Of a stretch of 64,000 nucleotides of DNA, positions 56,212 through 64,000 are shown piece by piece. Position 1 is the first letter of the stretch; each line of letters begins with the position of its first letter. Location of the stretch: contig JADJWE010000009.1 in assembly GCA_016716525.1 (NCBI GenBank), positions 1 through 64,000 on the forward strand, written 5' to 3'. The notes under the pieces were generated by a model. It made no database searches and was not told the DNA's origin. It saw only the letters and a program-made list of their open reading frames with translations. Origin of the DNA: Candidatus Flexicrinis affinis. GTDB taxonomy: Bacteria > Chloroflexota > Anaerolineae > Aggregatilineales > Phototrophicaceae. The translations under genes and the position numbers were made by a program.

Positions 56212-56345
56212 GAAGCGCCGGTTTGCGGCACGGTAAGGTCCTGCCCCTTCCACCTATCCCCTTACACCTCGTAGTAGTGCTGTCGTGCAACAGGCGTCGT
56301 GGTGACGTCCATTCTGAAGCGATGGCGAGGTGCTAGACTGAAATC

Positions 56346-57428
56346 GTGATGTACAGCCACGAGCAGAATGACCAGGTAATGACGAAGCCGCTCTTGATTT
56401 CGCACAAGTGGATGATTTCGATCGTTGCTCTGCTGGTTGGGTTCTCACTTAGCAACTTCCCTGCGAAGTTGCAACCTCTTGCTCCCGGAGAGTACATCAC
56501 AGCCTTGGACTGGGATTCGGACGGATCGCGCCTGGCTTACGGTACCGGACAGGTTCTGCTGCCGTGGGCGGACATTAAAGCTGGTCTTTCTCAGGCTGCT
56601 TTAGTCGAACGTGGCGGTGACGAGCAATTTGCTTTGAGCTTTTCCCACAGCATAGTCAACGTCGAAATTGATCCCACGGGACAAACCCTATTGGTGTTTG
56701 ACCTGTTTGTGAATTTGGTAGACATGCAGACGGGTCAGCTAAACCTTCGCAGAAACCCGGGAAGCATTGCATTCCAGACAGGAACGTGGAACCCGTCAAC
56801 GGGCAGCCTCCTAATCACCACGATATATGGGTCGCTTGTCTATGACACTACAACGTGGGAAAACCTGAGCTACTTTGGGGATTTCCTACTCCCCTCAGGA
56901 CGATTCTCAGAGGGCCAGCGCATGGCCGACAGCATATGGAGTCCGGACGGAATTCACGTCGCAAGCAGCACGACTTTTGGCCCCATCTATGTCTGGGACT
57001 CCAGCAACCTCGAAGGCGTGCTGAAGGCAACTTTCACCGGCCACTCGGCATCGGTTCAGGACGCGGTTTGGAGTCCAGACGGCACTCTGATTGCCAGTGG
57101 CGATGCGGACGGACGCGTCTTCGTGTGGAATGCGCAGACTGGCGCGGTAGTCACCGAACTTGTGGGACATACCGATGTAATTCTAGATATTGATTGGAGG
57201 TCGGACGGACAACGGGTTATCACGACGAGTCTGGATGGCACGATGCGCGCATGGACGTGGCCGTCGGGCGCAATGACCATCGTTCAATCAGGAGCAATCG
57301 TATCAGCCGTCGCCTACAGCCCGGATGGAACTGAACTTGCGTATGGCGGTTTGGTCCCCCCCGACAGCCCGCCTGAAGTTGTCATCACCGACACACCGGA
57401 GATTTTGCCGGCGGAGGGGACTCGCTAG
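56346..57428 (+). CDS. Membrane-anchored WD40-repeat protein
   Basis: This 360-residue propeller protein has an N-terminal hydrophobic anchor (WMISIVALLVGFSLSNFPA, residues about 23-41). Later come canonical blades: SIWSPDGIHVASSTTFGPIY, TFTGHSASVQDAVWSPDGTL, LVGHTDVILDIDWRSDGQRV and VAYSPDGTELAYGG, with preceding degenerate ones. The role is unknown, presumably protein binding outside the cell. GTG at 56346 and ATG at 56349 come only 7-10 bases after TAGACT (56334-56339), which would make the transcript leaderless; a later ATG at 56379 is the alternative. It shares its stop CTAG with the convergent DUF2283 gene. Lower GC than neighbours and position inside the mur cluster suggest later insertion. 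Confidence 0.72.
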   Translation: MMYSHEQNDQVMTKPLLISHKWMISIVALLVGFSLSNFPAKLQPLAPGEYITALDWDSDGSRLAYGTGQVLLPWADIKAGLSQAALVERGGDEQFALSFSHSIVNVEIDPTGQTLLVFDLFVNLVDMQTGQLNLRRNPGSIAFQTGTWNPSTGSLLITTIYGSLVYDTTTWENLSYFGDFLLPSGRFSEGQRMADSIWSPDGIHVASSTTFGPIYVWDSSNLEGVLKATFTGHSASVQDAVWSPDGTLIASGDADGRVFVWNAQTGAVVTELVGHTDVILDIDWRSDGQRVITTSLDGTMRAWTWPSGAMTIVQSGAIVSAVAYSPDGTELAYGGLVPPDSPPEVVITDTPEILPAEGTR

Positions 57429-57652
57429 CTCAATTCGCGCAGGTCCATATGTAGCGGCAAGCGTTCCAGATCGCCGCGTGACGATAGGTTTGGCACCGTC
57501 AGGCCCACAATTGCGCCGGAATCCGGGTCGATTCGGAGCAGGACGTCGTCACCGATCTCGCGCGAAATGGCACGGCGCGGCTCACCGACGGAGATGTACA
57601 GAACGTCGGCATCCTGATCGCAGGCCAGTTGCATTACGGATTCCTGGTCCAT
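57425..57652 (-). CDS. DUF2283 family small protein
   Basis: This 75-residue protein matches the DUF2283 pattern: CDQDADVLYISVGEP at the start, then ISREIGDDVLLRIDPDSGAI and VGLTVPNLSSRGDL. No function is known for the family; similar small proteins often appear near toxin-antitoxin or mobile regions. ATG 57652 with GAGGTGAT immediately upstream sets the start. A longer frame to 58315 is antisense to murD and rejected. It overlaps the WD40 gene by four bases at the shared CTAG. Confidence 0.8.
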   Translation of the reverse strand: MDQESVMQLACDQDADVLYISVGEPRRAISREIGDDVLLRIDPDSGAIVGLTVPNLSSRGDLERLPLHMDLRELS

Positions 57653-57800
57653 ATCACCTCGCCCGACTTGATTTGATCGGTCGAATACGGGGTGGAGATG
57701 TAGTGTTGCATGTGAGCGAGTACAAGCCTCTTGATCGCCAGCGTACCCGATCCCCAAGTATAGCGCCCTTATCCCTGTTCTCTTGACCCTGTTTTCTATA

Positions 57801-57829
57801 CACTGACTGCTGAATCCTGAACACTGACT
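57801..57829. repeat. Degenerate period-7 repeat (CTGA)
   Basis: CTGA recurs at 57803, 57810, 57817 and 57824, exactly 7 bases apart, between the DUF2283 gene and murD. Confidence 0.7.
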
Positions 57830-57851
57830 CCAGCCAACGGGTATCTCGCCC

Positions 57852-59237
57852 ATGCTCAAACACTTCGACGTATTGAACGGCCGGCGCGTGGTGATCGTGG
57901 GGTTCGCGCGGCAGGGGCAGGCGCTGGCGCGTTGGCTCCCGACTGTCGGCGCGCGCCCGATCGTCACCGACAGCAAGAGCGCCGAGCAGTTGGGCATCGA
58001 CCCAGCTGACTTCCCCGGCGTGCGTTTCGTGCTGGGCGAGAACCCGCCCGACCTGCTTGACCGTGCCGATCTGGTGTGCGTATCCGGCGGCGTGCCGCTG
58101 ACGATCCCACTGATCGTGGACGCCGCAGCGCGCGAAATCCCCGTGACCAACGACGCGCAGTTGTTCGTGGACCGCTGCCCCGCGCCGCTGATCGGCATCA
58201 CCGGCAGCGCCGGCAAGACCACCACCACCACACTGGTCGGCCAAATGATAAAGGCCGGCGGATTCCAGACATGGATCGGCGGCAACATCGGCAGCGTGCT
58301 GCTCGACGTGCTCAACTACATCCAGCCCAAAGACCGCGTCGTGATGGAACTGAGCAGCTTCCAGCTCGAGCTGATGCACTCCAGCCCGGCCATCGGCGCG
58401 ATCCTGAACGTCACGCCCAACCACCTCGACCGGCACGGCACGATGGAAGCGTACATGAACGCCAAGTCGCAGATCATCGCGCATCAGAACAGCGAAGGCG
58501 TCGCGGTGCTGAACAAGGACGACATGGGCAGCATGGTAATGGAGGGCCTCGCGTCCGGCGACGTGTGCTGGTTCACGCGCCGCGAGATCGTCTCCGACGG
58601 GGCGTTCCTGGCCGGCGAACGGCTGTTCGTCAGCGGGCGCAGCAGCACCACTGGCGACCCGCAGTACGTGTGCGACGTGTCCGACATCCCCCTACGCGGG
58701 ACGCACAACGTCTCGAACGTATTGGCCGCCTGCGCGATTGCCGGGGCGGCGGGCGTCGCTGCCGAGCCGCTGGCGGCGACGATCAAGGCGTTCAAGGGCG
58801 TGCCGCACCGGCTTGAGACCGTGCGCGTCGTCAACGGCGTGACGTGGGTGAACGACTCGATTGCCACCGCGCCGGAACGGGTGCTGGCGGCGCTCGACAG
58901 CTACACCGAACCCATCGTGCTGCTGTTGGGCGGCGCGGACAAGAAACTGCCGTGGACCGAGTTGATGGCCGTGACCATGCGCAAGTGCCGGCATATCGTG
59001 TGCTTCGGGCGCGACGGCGACATCCCGCTGCAGGCGATGGAGCAGGTGAGCGGCGACACGGGGATCATGTCGCGCGTCGGCACGCTGGACGAGGCGGTGG
59101 CGGCGGCGGCACGCGTGGCGCAAGCCGGCGACGTCGTGCTGCTCAGCCCGGGCATGACGAGTTACGACGCCTATCTCAATTTCGAAGTGCGCGGCGAAGC
59201 CTTCCGCACGCTGGTGGCGGGGCTGGCGGGGGAGTAG
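57852..59237 (+). CDS. murD: UDP-N-acetylmuramoylalanine-D-glutamate ligase
   Basis: This 461-residue cytosolic ligase adds D-glutamate to UDP-MurNAc-L-alanine, using ATP. The N-terminal Rossmann domain (VVIVGFARQGQALARWL) binds the UDP part. The ATP loop is GITGSAGKTTTTTLVG (about residue 113). The metal and substrate region is MELSSFQLELM and ILNVTPNHLDRHGTMEAY. The C-terminal domain holds VNDSIATAPE and LLSPGMTSYDAYLNFEVRG. Length and motif order are standard. Position downstream of mraY is normal except for the intervening WD40 and DUF2283 genes. Copy C of the four-hairpin element starts 7 to 11 bases after its stop. Confidence 0.95.
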   Translation: MLKHFDVLNGRRVVIVGFARQGQALARWLPTVGARPIVTDSKSAEQLGIDPADFPGVRFVLGENPPDLLDRADLVCVSGGVPLTIPLIVDAAAREIPVTNDAQLFVDRCPAPLIGITGSAGKTTTTTLVGQMIKAGGFQTWIGGNIGSVLLDVLNYIQPKDRVVMELSSFQLELMHSSPAIGAILNVTPNHLDRHGTMEAYMNAKSQIIAHQNSEGVAVLNKDDMGSMVMEGLASGDVCWFTRREIVSDGAFLAGERLFVSGRSSTTGDPQYVCDVSDIPLRGTHNVSNVLAACAIAGAAGVAAEPLAATIKAFKGVPHRLETVRVVNGVTWVNDSIATAPERVLAALDSYTEPIVLLLGGADKKLPWTELMAVTMRKCRHIVCFGRDGDIPLQAMEQVSGDTGIMSRVGTLDEAVAAAARVAQAGDVVLLSPGMTSYDAYLNFEVRGEAFRTLVAGLAGE

Positions 59238-59243
59238 GACGCC

Positions 59244-59368
59244 TTGTCCACAGGGCTTTCGCCCTCTGGACTCCCGTATCTACGGATATGGGACACACGC
59301 GTCTCATATCCACGAGAAGCGAGGTGCAGGAGTGCAAACTCCTGCCGGGGTTTGGGGCAGCGCCCCGA
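59244..59368 (-). repeat. Four-hairpin interspersed element, copy C
   Basis: It lies in reverse orientation. Plus-strand order: H4 CCACAGGGC-TTTC-GCCCTCTGG (59248-59269; GAAA loop in element sense), H3 GGATATGGGAC / GTCTCATATCC with one mismatch (59284-59311), H2 GCAGGAG-TGCAAA-CTCCTGC (59326-59345), H1 GGGGC-AGC-GCCCC (59354-59366). Flanks match copy A closely (CACCTCGCTTCTCG, GGGAGTCCAGAGGGC in element sense) while H3 is unrelated. Confidence 0.85.
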
Positions 59369-59379
59369 CGCAGGAATCG

Positions 59380-59414
59380 AAACCGCCCGTGGAGGACATC
59401 CGCGGGCGGTTTGT
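59380..59414. terminator. Bidirectional terminator between murD and cspA
   Basis: The stem AACCGCCCG / CGGGCGGTT is flanked by AAA on the left and TTTGTGTT on the right, so it can serve both convergent genes. Confidence 0.65.
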
Positions 59415-59436
59415 GTTCTGATGGAGCGGACCAGAA

Positions 59437-59652
59437 TTACTTCTGGACGACCGTCACGGCGCTAGCCTGCTTGCCCTTCTTTCCATCGGTCACCTCAAAC
59501 TCGACCTCGTCCCCCTCGTTCAGGGTGCGGTAACCGCGCGACTGAATTTCCGAGTAGTGAACGAAGAGGTCCTGACCGTTGGGCTGGGCGATGAATCCAT
59601 AGCCCTTTTCACCGTTGAACCACTTCACCGTACCGCGAACACGATCACCCAT
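59437..59652 (-). CDS. Cold-shock domain protein
   Basis: This 71-residue single-stranded nucleic-acid-binding protein of the CspA family acts as an RNA chaperone. RNP1 is KGYGFIAQ and RNP2 is LFVHYSEI; the start VRGTVKWFNGEKGYGFI and the end EVTDGKKGKQASAVTVV are typical. ATG 59652 has AGGAG 11 bases upstream; the 14-codon extension to 59694 is not family-like. The region up to 59856 (204 bases) holds no gene and may contain a long regulatory 5' leader as in other cold-shock genes, but no specific motif was recognised. Confidence 0.93.
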   Translation of the reverse strand: MGDRVRGTVKWFNGEKGYGFIAQPNGQDLFVHYSEIQSRGYRTLNEGDEVEFEVTDGKKGKQASAVTVVQK

Positions 59653-59856
59653 TGCTGCAACTCCTGACAACTGCGAATTTGCTGCATCCTGCAAAGTGCA
59701 CCCACGTCTTCTCTTAGTTGCGAGGAGCTGTTCGAGGTACTTCTAAGCGGGGCGAGCATCGCTCGAGCTGGGGCCACAACACCCCGAATCACCCGAAGCG
59801 CACGATCAGGTTACTCCCATTTCGTTTGGCGCGCAAGTGATATGTGTTAAGAAATG

Positions 59857-60684
59857 TTAATCACTGTAATAAGGCCCGGGCGTTCCCGTGAACTGCGACA
59901 ACGCTTCCAGAATTCTCACCGTCGCGGGATCGGGGTCTTCGTAGGTCGGTAGATGCGCGGTGTTCGGGCGTTCCCACAGCTGCGCGTTGGGGATTTCGTG
60001 CGCGGCGCGCCGCGCCAGATCCACGAAGCTGGGCGTGTCGAGCAGCCCGCCGATCACCAGCGTTGGCGCCATGATTTCGCGCAGGCGGGTGGTGGCCGGC
60101 GGGTCGAGCTTGATCGACCGGCAACCTTCGGGCACGGGAACGTCGAACGAACCCCGCTGCATCGTGAATACCGCCTGCCGCAGTGCCGGGTTAACGTCCT
60201 TCGCCGCGCGGTGTTGGCCGACGAGCCAAAAGTCGACATTGAGCTGTGCCGCCGCATCCAGATCGCCGCTGTCGATCAGCGCGTCTTCTTGATCGCCGAA
60301 CGCGTCGACCTCCCACCCCGTTATGGCGCCTCCCACCGCCGGCGCGGCGAGGATCAGCCCGCGCACGCGGTCAGGCGCCGCCAGCGCGACATCCAGCGCG
60401 ACACTCCCGCCGAACGACGCGCCGATCAGCACGGCCCGATCTATCGCCAGATGATCCATGAGCCGCAGCACGATGTCGTGGTAGGCGAACGCATGCGGCG
60501 GTAGGGTCGACTGTCCGCAGCCGGGTAGATCAAGGCGCACGGCGCGATACTTCTCCGTCAGCGTCGGCCACTGCGGGTCCCACATGCGGTGGTCGCAGAT
60601 GCCGGCATGCAGCAGCACGACAGGCTCGCCGTCCCCGCTTACGTCATGGAATAGCGTGATGTCGTCAAGTATGATACTCGTCAT
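59857..60684 (-). CDS. Alpha/beta hydrolase
   Basis: This 275-residue soluble hydrolase has the oxyanion HAGICDHRMWDPQ, LDLPGCGQST, nucleophile elbow GASFGGS (Ser about 89), acid region VIGGLLDTPSF and a late histidine in NTAHLPTYEDP. The family covers haloalkane, lactone and ester hydrolases, and the substrate is not apparent. GAGGAC precedes the ATG. It is divergent from the following VOC gene with 62 bases between the starts. Confidence 0.85.
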   Translation of the reverse strand: MTSIILDDITLFHDVSGDGEPVVLLHAGICDHRMWDPQWPTLTEKYRAVRLDLPGCGQSTLPPHAFAYHDIVLRLMDHLAIDRAVLIGASFGGSVALDVALAAPDRVRGLILAAPAVGGAITGWEVDAFGDQEDALIDSGDLDAAAQLNVDFWLVGQHRAAKDVNPALRQAVFTMQRGSFDVPVPEGCRSIKLDPPATTRLREIMAPTLVIGGLLDTPSFVDLARRAAHEIPNAQLWERPNTAHLPTYEDPDPATVRILEALSQFTGTPGPYYSD

Positions 60685-60746
60685 TGAAACGTCCTCAGTT
60701 TTCGCGGCGGCGTGGCCGGGCCGGCCATCACCAAATAGGTTCGCGT

Positions 60747-61469
60747 ATGTTGAAGTTCGATCATATCATCCTTGCCGTTTCGGATCTCGCCGAAGCCTCG
60801 CGCGATTTCGAAGCGGCTGGCTTTACCGTCTCGCCGGGGGGCGTCCACAGCGCCGGCACCACCCACAATGCGCTTGTACTGTTGTCGGACGGCGCGTATC
60901 TCGAACTGATCGCCCGCACCGGCGCACCCACCCCGGAGGGTAGCACGGATTTGACCTTCTTGCTGGAGCACGGCGAAGGGCCTGTCGGCTTGTGCTTGTC
61001 CAGCGACGACCTTGACGCCGACGCCGAGAAGATTCGCATGCGCGGCGCGTCGGTCAACCCGCCGCTGGACGGCGGGCGGGTGCGACCTGACGGCGTGTGG
61101 ATGCAGTGGCGCATCGCGTGGGTCGAGGAATTACAGCTTCCGTTCATCATTCAGGACGTGACACCGCGCGAACGGCGCGTGCCGGACGACGACCTGACCG
61201 CGCTGACGCACATGAACGGCGCGCGCGGCCTGCGCGGCGTGAACATGCGCGTCGGGTCGGCGAGCACGATGGCCCGGCTGCATGCCGTGTTTGGTGAGCC
61301 GGTGAAGGCCGGAGCGCGAACGGTGGCGTTCGACTGCGCAGGCGGGATCGTGCATGCGGAAGTGACCGGAATCACTGACGCGATCGAGTCGATCGTCCTC
61401 AGCGGGATCGACACGCCGTTCACCGTGCGCAATTCGCGCTTCGTGCCGGTGGCGTCCGTAAGCGCCTAG
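60747..61469 (+). CDS. Glyoxalase-like (VOC superfamily) protein
   Basis: This 240-residue protein has two VOC modules. The first is FDHIILAVSDLAEASRDFEAA to DGAYLELIARTGAP, and the second is from about residue 150 (RGLRGVNMRVGSASTMARLH). The long middle segment and the pattern fit the glyoxalase-like domain group, with no known substrate. ATG 60747 is selected because homology starts there. Its stop shares the palindrome CTAG (61466-61469) with the convergent histidine kinase gene. Confidence 0.8.
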   Translation: MLKFDHIILAVSDLAEASRDFEAAGFTVSPGGVHSAGTTHNALVLLSDGAYLELIARTGAPTPEGSTDLTFLLEHGEGPVGLCLSSDDLDADAEKIRMRGASVNPPLDGGRVRPDGVWMQWRIAWVEELQLPFIIQDVTPRERRVPDDDLTALTHMNGARGLRGVNMRVGSASTMARLHAVFGEPVKAGARTVAFDCAGGIVHAEVTGITDAIESIVLSGIDTPFTVRNSRFVPVASVSA

Positions 61470-63064
61470 ACGACGATCTGTTCCAGCGCGACGACCAATG
61501 GCAATTCGACCGTGACGGTGGTGCCTTTGCCGACCGTGCTGGCAATACGAATCGCACCGCCGTGGGCCTCCACCGACTGCTTGACGATTGTCAGGCCGAG
61601 GCCCGTGCCCGGAATTCCGCTGGTTTCGGCGCCGCGGAAGAACGGCTGGAAGACCTGTTCAAGCTCGTCTTCGCCGATCCCCATGCCGCTGTCCTCGACG
61701 GCGACGAGAATCTTCGAGCCATTCACCGCAACGCGGACGTTCACCTGCGTGTACTTGCCGGAGTATTTGAGGGCATTGGAGATCAGGTTCGAAAACACCT
61801 GCTGCATGAGCGTTTCATCCAGTGCGGCGGTGATTTTATTGGGCGTGGATGTGATGACGACGCGGCCTGCTTCGCCGCGTACCAGCTCGGTTTCATTGGC
61901 GATGGCCCGCAGGAATCGCGGCAAGTCGACCGGCGTGACACGTAGGGTGAACCCGCCCGTTTGCAGCCGATGGATGTACCCGATCTCGTCGATCAGCGCG
62001 CCAAGCCGCTTGAGCTGGCTTCGCATGCGTACGATCTGATCCTGCCGTTTGTCGGGCGTCATGATGTCGAAGTAGCTGTCGAGCAGGTCGATCGACAGCG
62101 AGATCACCGTCAACGGTGTACGGAACTCGTGCGCGACGACCCACAGGAATCGGTTCTTGACGTGATGGAGTTCGCGCTCCTTCTCAAGCGCGCTCTCGGC
62201 TTCGAGCTCCGCCTCGCGCAGGGCGTGGTTGATGCGCTCGAGCTCGGCGGTGCGATCGGCCAGCGCGGTGCGCGTGTCGATCAACTCGGTGATGTCGCGC
62301 GATGAACCGACCAGCGCGATGACCTCGCCGTCCGACCCGATCAGCGGAATCTTGTAGGTGTCGGTGTGGATACGGCCGCCGGGCATGTCGAGCGTTTCAA
62401 CCAGATGCAGCGGCTCGCCGCTGGCGAACACGTGCTGCACCTGCGACTTGAAGTAGGCCGCCAAATCTGGCGCCATCACGTCGTCGATCAAGCGATCTTC
62501 GACCTCCTCACGCCGAGTATAGCCGATGATCTTGGCGAACTCGTCGTTGCAGTAGGTGATGGCCGTGCTGCGATCGACCACGAAGATGAAGTCCGGCATT
62601 GCGTTGACCAGCGAGTCGAGGAAGTCCTCGGCCTGTGCGACGCGTGTCTCCAGCTCGGCCTTCTCGCGCAGGACCGTCTCGCGGGTGGCGCTTCGGTCGT
62701 ACTCTTCACGCGGCAGCAGCTCGCGCCCGGAGATGACCGTGTGGCCCTCGCCATCGTCGAACCAAGCCCACGACAACGCGACGCTGGGACGCGTCGCTAG
62801 CCTGCCCATCATCGGTCCGCCGCTTGGCGCGTTGCTTAGGCGAGCAAAGAGCTGTTCCCAGTCTTCGTCGTGGATCAGATTGTCGATTCGTTGACCGATG
62901 ATGCCCGGCACGACGGACGTCATTGCCGGGTTGGCCGCAACGATTATGCCATCAACCAGAATCGCCACGAGATCAGTCGTGCGCGCGAACAACGGGCTGT
63001 TGACGAATGAAAGCTGCATGCCGGATTGGTGCATGGATGATGACGTGAAATGTGATGGTGACAC
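61466..63064 (-). CDS. PAS-domain sensor histidine kinase
   Basis: This histidine kinase of up to 532 residues has no obvious transmembrane helix, so it is probably cytosolic. A first PAS-like segment lies at about 25-115, a second PAS with PAC at about 145-265 (DFIFVVDRSTAITYCNDEF, LIGSDGEVIALVGSSRDITE), and a coiled coil at about 270-310. The H-box is VVAHEFRTPLTVISLS (phosphorylated His), the N-box LISNALKYSGK, and the G-boxes VEDSGMGIG and GTGLGLTIV. GTG 63064 is the longest start; ATGs at 63034 and 63019 are alternatives. TACACT at 63070-63075 would give a leaderless message for the first. No response regulator is adjacent, so it is an orphan in this window. Confidence 0.88.
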   Translation of the reverse strand: MSPSHFTSSSMHQSGMQLSFVNSPLFARTTDLVAILVDGIIVAANPAMTSVVPGIIGQRIDNLIHDEDWEQLFARLSNAPSGGPMMGRLATRPSVALSWAWFDDGEGHTVISGRELLPREEYDRSATRETVLREKAELETRVAQAEDFLDSLVNAMPDFIFVVDRSTAITYCNDEFAKIIGYTRREEVEDRLIDDVMAPDLAAYFKSQVQHVFASGEPLHLVETLDMPGGRIHTDTYKIPLIGSDGEVIALVGSSRDITELIDTRTALADRTAELERINHALREAELEAESALEKERELHHVKNRFLWVVAHEFRTPLTVISLSIDLLDSYFDIMTPDKRQDQIVRMRSQLKRLGALIDEIGYIHRLQTGGFTLRVTPVDLPRFLRAIANETELVRGEAGRVVITSTPNKITAALDETLMQQVFSNLISNALKYSGKYTQVNVRVAVNGSKILVAVEDSGMGIGEDELEQVFQPFFRGAETSGIPGTGLGLTIVKQSVEAHGGAIRIASTVGKGTTVTVELPLVVALEQIVV

Positions 63065-63129
63065 CAGTCAGTGTACCCCGTATTGGCGTACTATGCGCTA
63101 AGTGTCTCATCAGGTGCTGATCAGAGTGC

Positions 63130-64000
63130 TTACCAAGCCACTGGCAAGGCGCGCAAACCGTGAATCAGCAGGTTGTCCGTCCACGCTAATGTATCGACGT
63201 CGGCGTTGAGTCGAAGCGTCGGGACGCGCCGAGTCAAGGCGTCAAGGGCGATCGCACCTTCAAGCCGTGCTAGCGGCGCGCCGAGACAGAAGTGGATGCC
63301 AAACCCGAAGGCGACGTGCGGATTTGGACTGCGCGTGATGTCGAAGCGCTCCGGGTCGGGGAACACTGCCGGGTCGTGGTTGGCGGCCATCAGCGCCGGC
63401 ACAATCATGTCGCCGGCCTTGATGTAATGCCCGTCCCAGTCGACGTCTTCCAATGCGTAGCGTTCGGTGGGCGTTTCGAGCGGGCCGTTGAAGCGCAGCA
63501 TTTCCTCGATGGCGCTTGGCATCAACTCGGGGTTGGCCTTGAGCAGGTCGAATTGATCGGGATGAGTCAGCAGCGCAAGCGTGCCGTTGCCGATCAGGTT
63601 GACGGTCGTCTCGTGGTCGGCCACCAGCAGCAGGAACAGCATCGACAGCAGCTCCATGCGGTCGAGGCGGTCGCCTTCTTCTTCGGCATGGACGAGGTTG
63701 CTGAGGATATCGGCGCGCGGGTTGTCGCGGCGTTCGTCGATCAACGCGTTCATGTACACGCCGAATTCCAGCGCGGAGTTTCGGGCGTCGTCTTCGCTGG
63801 TGCCGAACAGCAGGTTGGTCGTCCACATGCGGAACTTGTCGCGGTCGGCAGCGGGGATGCCAAGCATTTCAGCAATGACGGTGATCGGTAGCGGGAACGC
63901 AAAGGCGTCGATCAGGTTGGCTTCGCGCGATTGCGTCATCGTGTCGAGGAGGTCGTCAGCGATCTCACGGATGCGCGGCTTGAGGTCGGTGATCATTTTG
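63130..64000 (-). CDS. Cytochrome P450, C-terminal part (cut by window edge)
   Basis: The last 290 residues of a soluble bacterial P450 monooxygenase are present. The oxygen-activation I helix is LLLVADHETTVNLIGNG; it has ADHET where AGxET is usual. The K helix is EEMLRF (ExxR), the PERF segment is PDPERFDITR, and the haem loop FGFGIHFCLGAPLAR carries the cysteine ligand. About 100 N-terminal residues lie beyond base 64000, so the methionine codon at 63996 is not the true start. The substrate is unknown. Electron donors for the P450 are not in the window, although a flavodoxin-like gene is at 15347. Confidence 0.92.
   Translation of the reverse strand, partial: KMITDLKPRIREIADDLLDTMTQSREANLIDAFAFPLPITVIAEMLGIPAADRDKFRMWTTNLLFGTSEDDARNSALEFGVYMNALIDERRDNPRADILSNLVHAEEEGDRLDRMELLSMLFLLLVADHETTVNLIGNGTLALLTHPDQFDLLKANPELMPSAIEEMLRFNGPLETPTERYALEDVDWDGHYIKAGDMIVPALMAANHDPAVFPDPERFDITRSPNPHVAFGFGIHFCLGAPLARLEGAIALDALTRRVPTLRLNADVDTLAWTDNLLIHGLRALPVAW

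Noticed and set aside
57653..58315. N-terminal extension of the DUF2283 ORF
   Set aside because: The extension is antisense to murD; a strong ribosome site sits directly before ATG 57652.

Overview
The window is GC-rich and gene-dense. It looks like a chromosomal segment of an uncultured Chloroflexota bacterium, probably Anaerolineae-like. This is inferred from the mix of secreted WD40, PKD and SH3 proteins, several Uma2-type nucleases, B12-binding radical SAM enzymes, a bacterial glgA-glgC pair, mraY/murD and many small interspersed repeats. No rRNA or tRNA gene was seen, so the lineage is a judgement rather than a measurement.

Region 1-9760 is full of frameshifts. An ABC sugar permease, an argininosuccinate-lyase-like gene, a TauE/SafE permease, a WD40-like secreted protein, a small crystallin-J1-like protein, two secreted proteins and an adenine methyltransferase each keep their conserved residues only if the reading frame is switched repeatedly. 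Several switches come in compensating pairs. From about 9.75 kb onwards the genes are intact. This suggests poor consensus quality at one end of a contig rather than decay, although real pseudogenes cannot be excluded. The region also holds one intact DUF2200 gene and a broken second copy of its 3' end. A three-gene restriction-modification locus (two methylase-like proteins plus a GIY-YIG/SF2 helicase) spans 7474-12286.

Region 12.3-23 kb carries a radical SAM enzyme, a membrane-anchored alpha/beta hydrolase, a flavodoxin-like protein, an unknown membrane protein, a nucleotidyltransferase, a secreted FG-GAP-like protein, an unusual UppP-hydrolase fusion whose linker is made of repeat DNA, and a class IV aminotransferase. 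Region 23-36 kb is centred on nitrogen and redox metabolism: a large ferredoxin-type glutamate synthase, the magnesium channel MgtE, an AstE/AspA-like deacylase, and a two-gene operon in which a Rieske domain is fused first to a thiamine-diphosphate enzyme and then to a glutamate-synthase FMN/3Fe-4S domain. That operon is the most interesting candidate system.

Region 36-45 kb holds an arylamine N-acetyltransferase coupled to a Uma2 nuclease, a second radical SAM enzyme interrupted in frame by palindromic repeats, an SH3 protein, another Uma2 gene, and divergent glgA followed by glgC. Region 45-64 kb holds a very large subtilase-fold secreted protein that has lost two catalytic residues, thiolase, HIT and VOC proteins, a cobalamin-binding mutase subunit coupled to its MeaB GTPase, mraY and murD separated by a WD40 gene and a DUF2283 gene, a cold-shock protein, another hydrolase and VOC protein, a PAS histidine kinase, and a cytochrome P450 cut by the window edge.

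Three repeat families recur: (1) a structured element with four hairpins, three copies, whose third hairpin has a different sequence in every copy and whose fourth is closed by a GNRA tetraloop; (2) G/C-rich palindromes that read as proline-rich peptide inside two genes; (3) period-7 CTGA tandem repeats.
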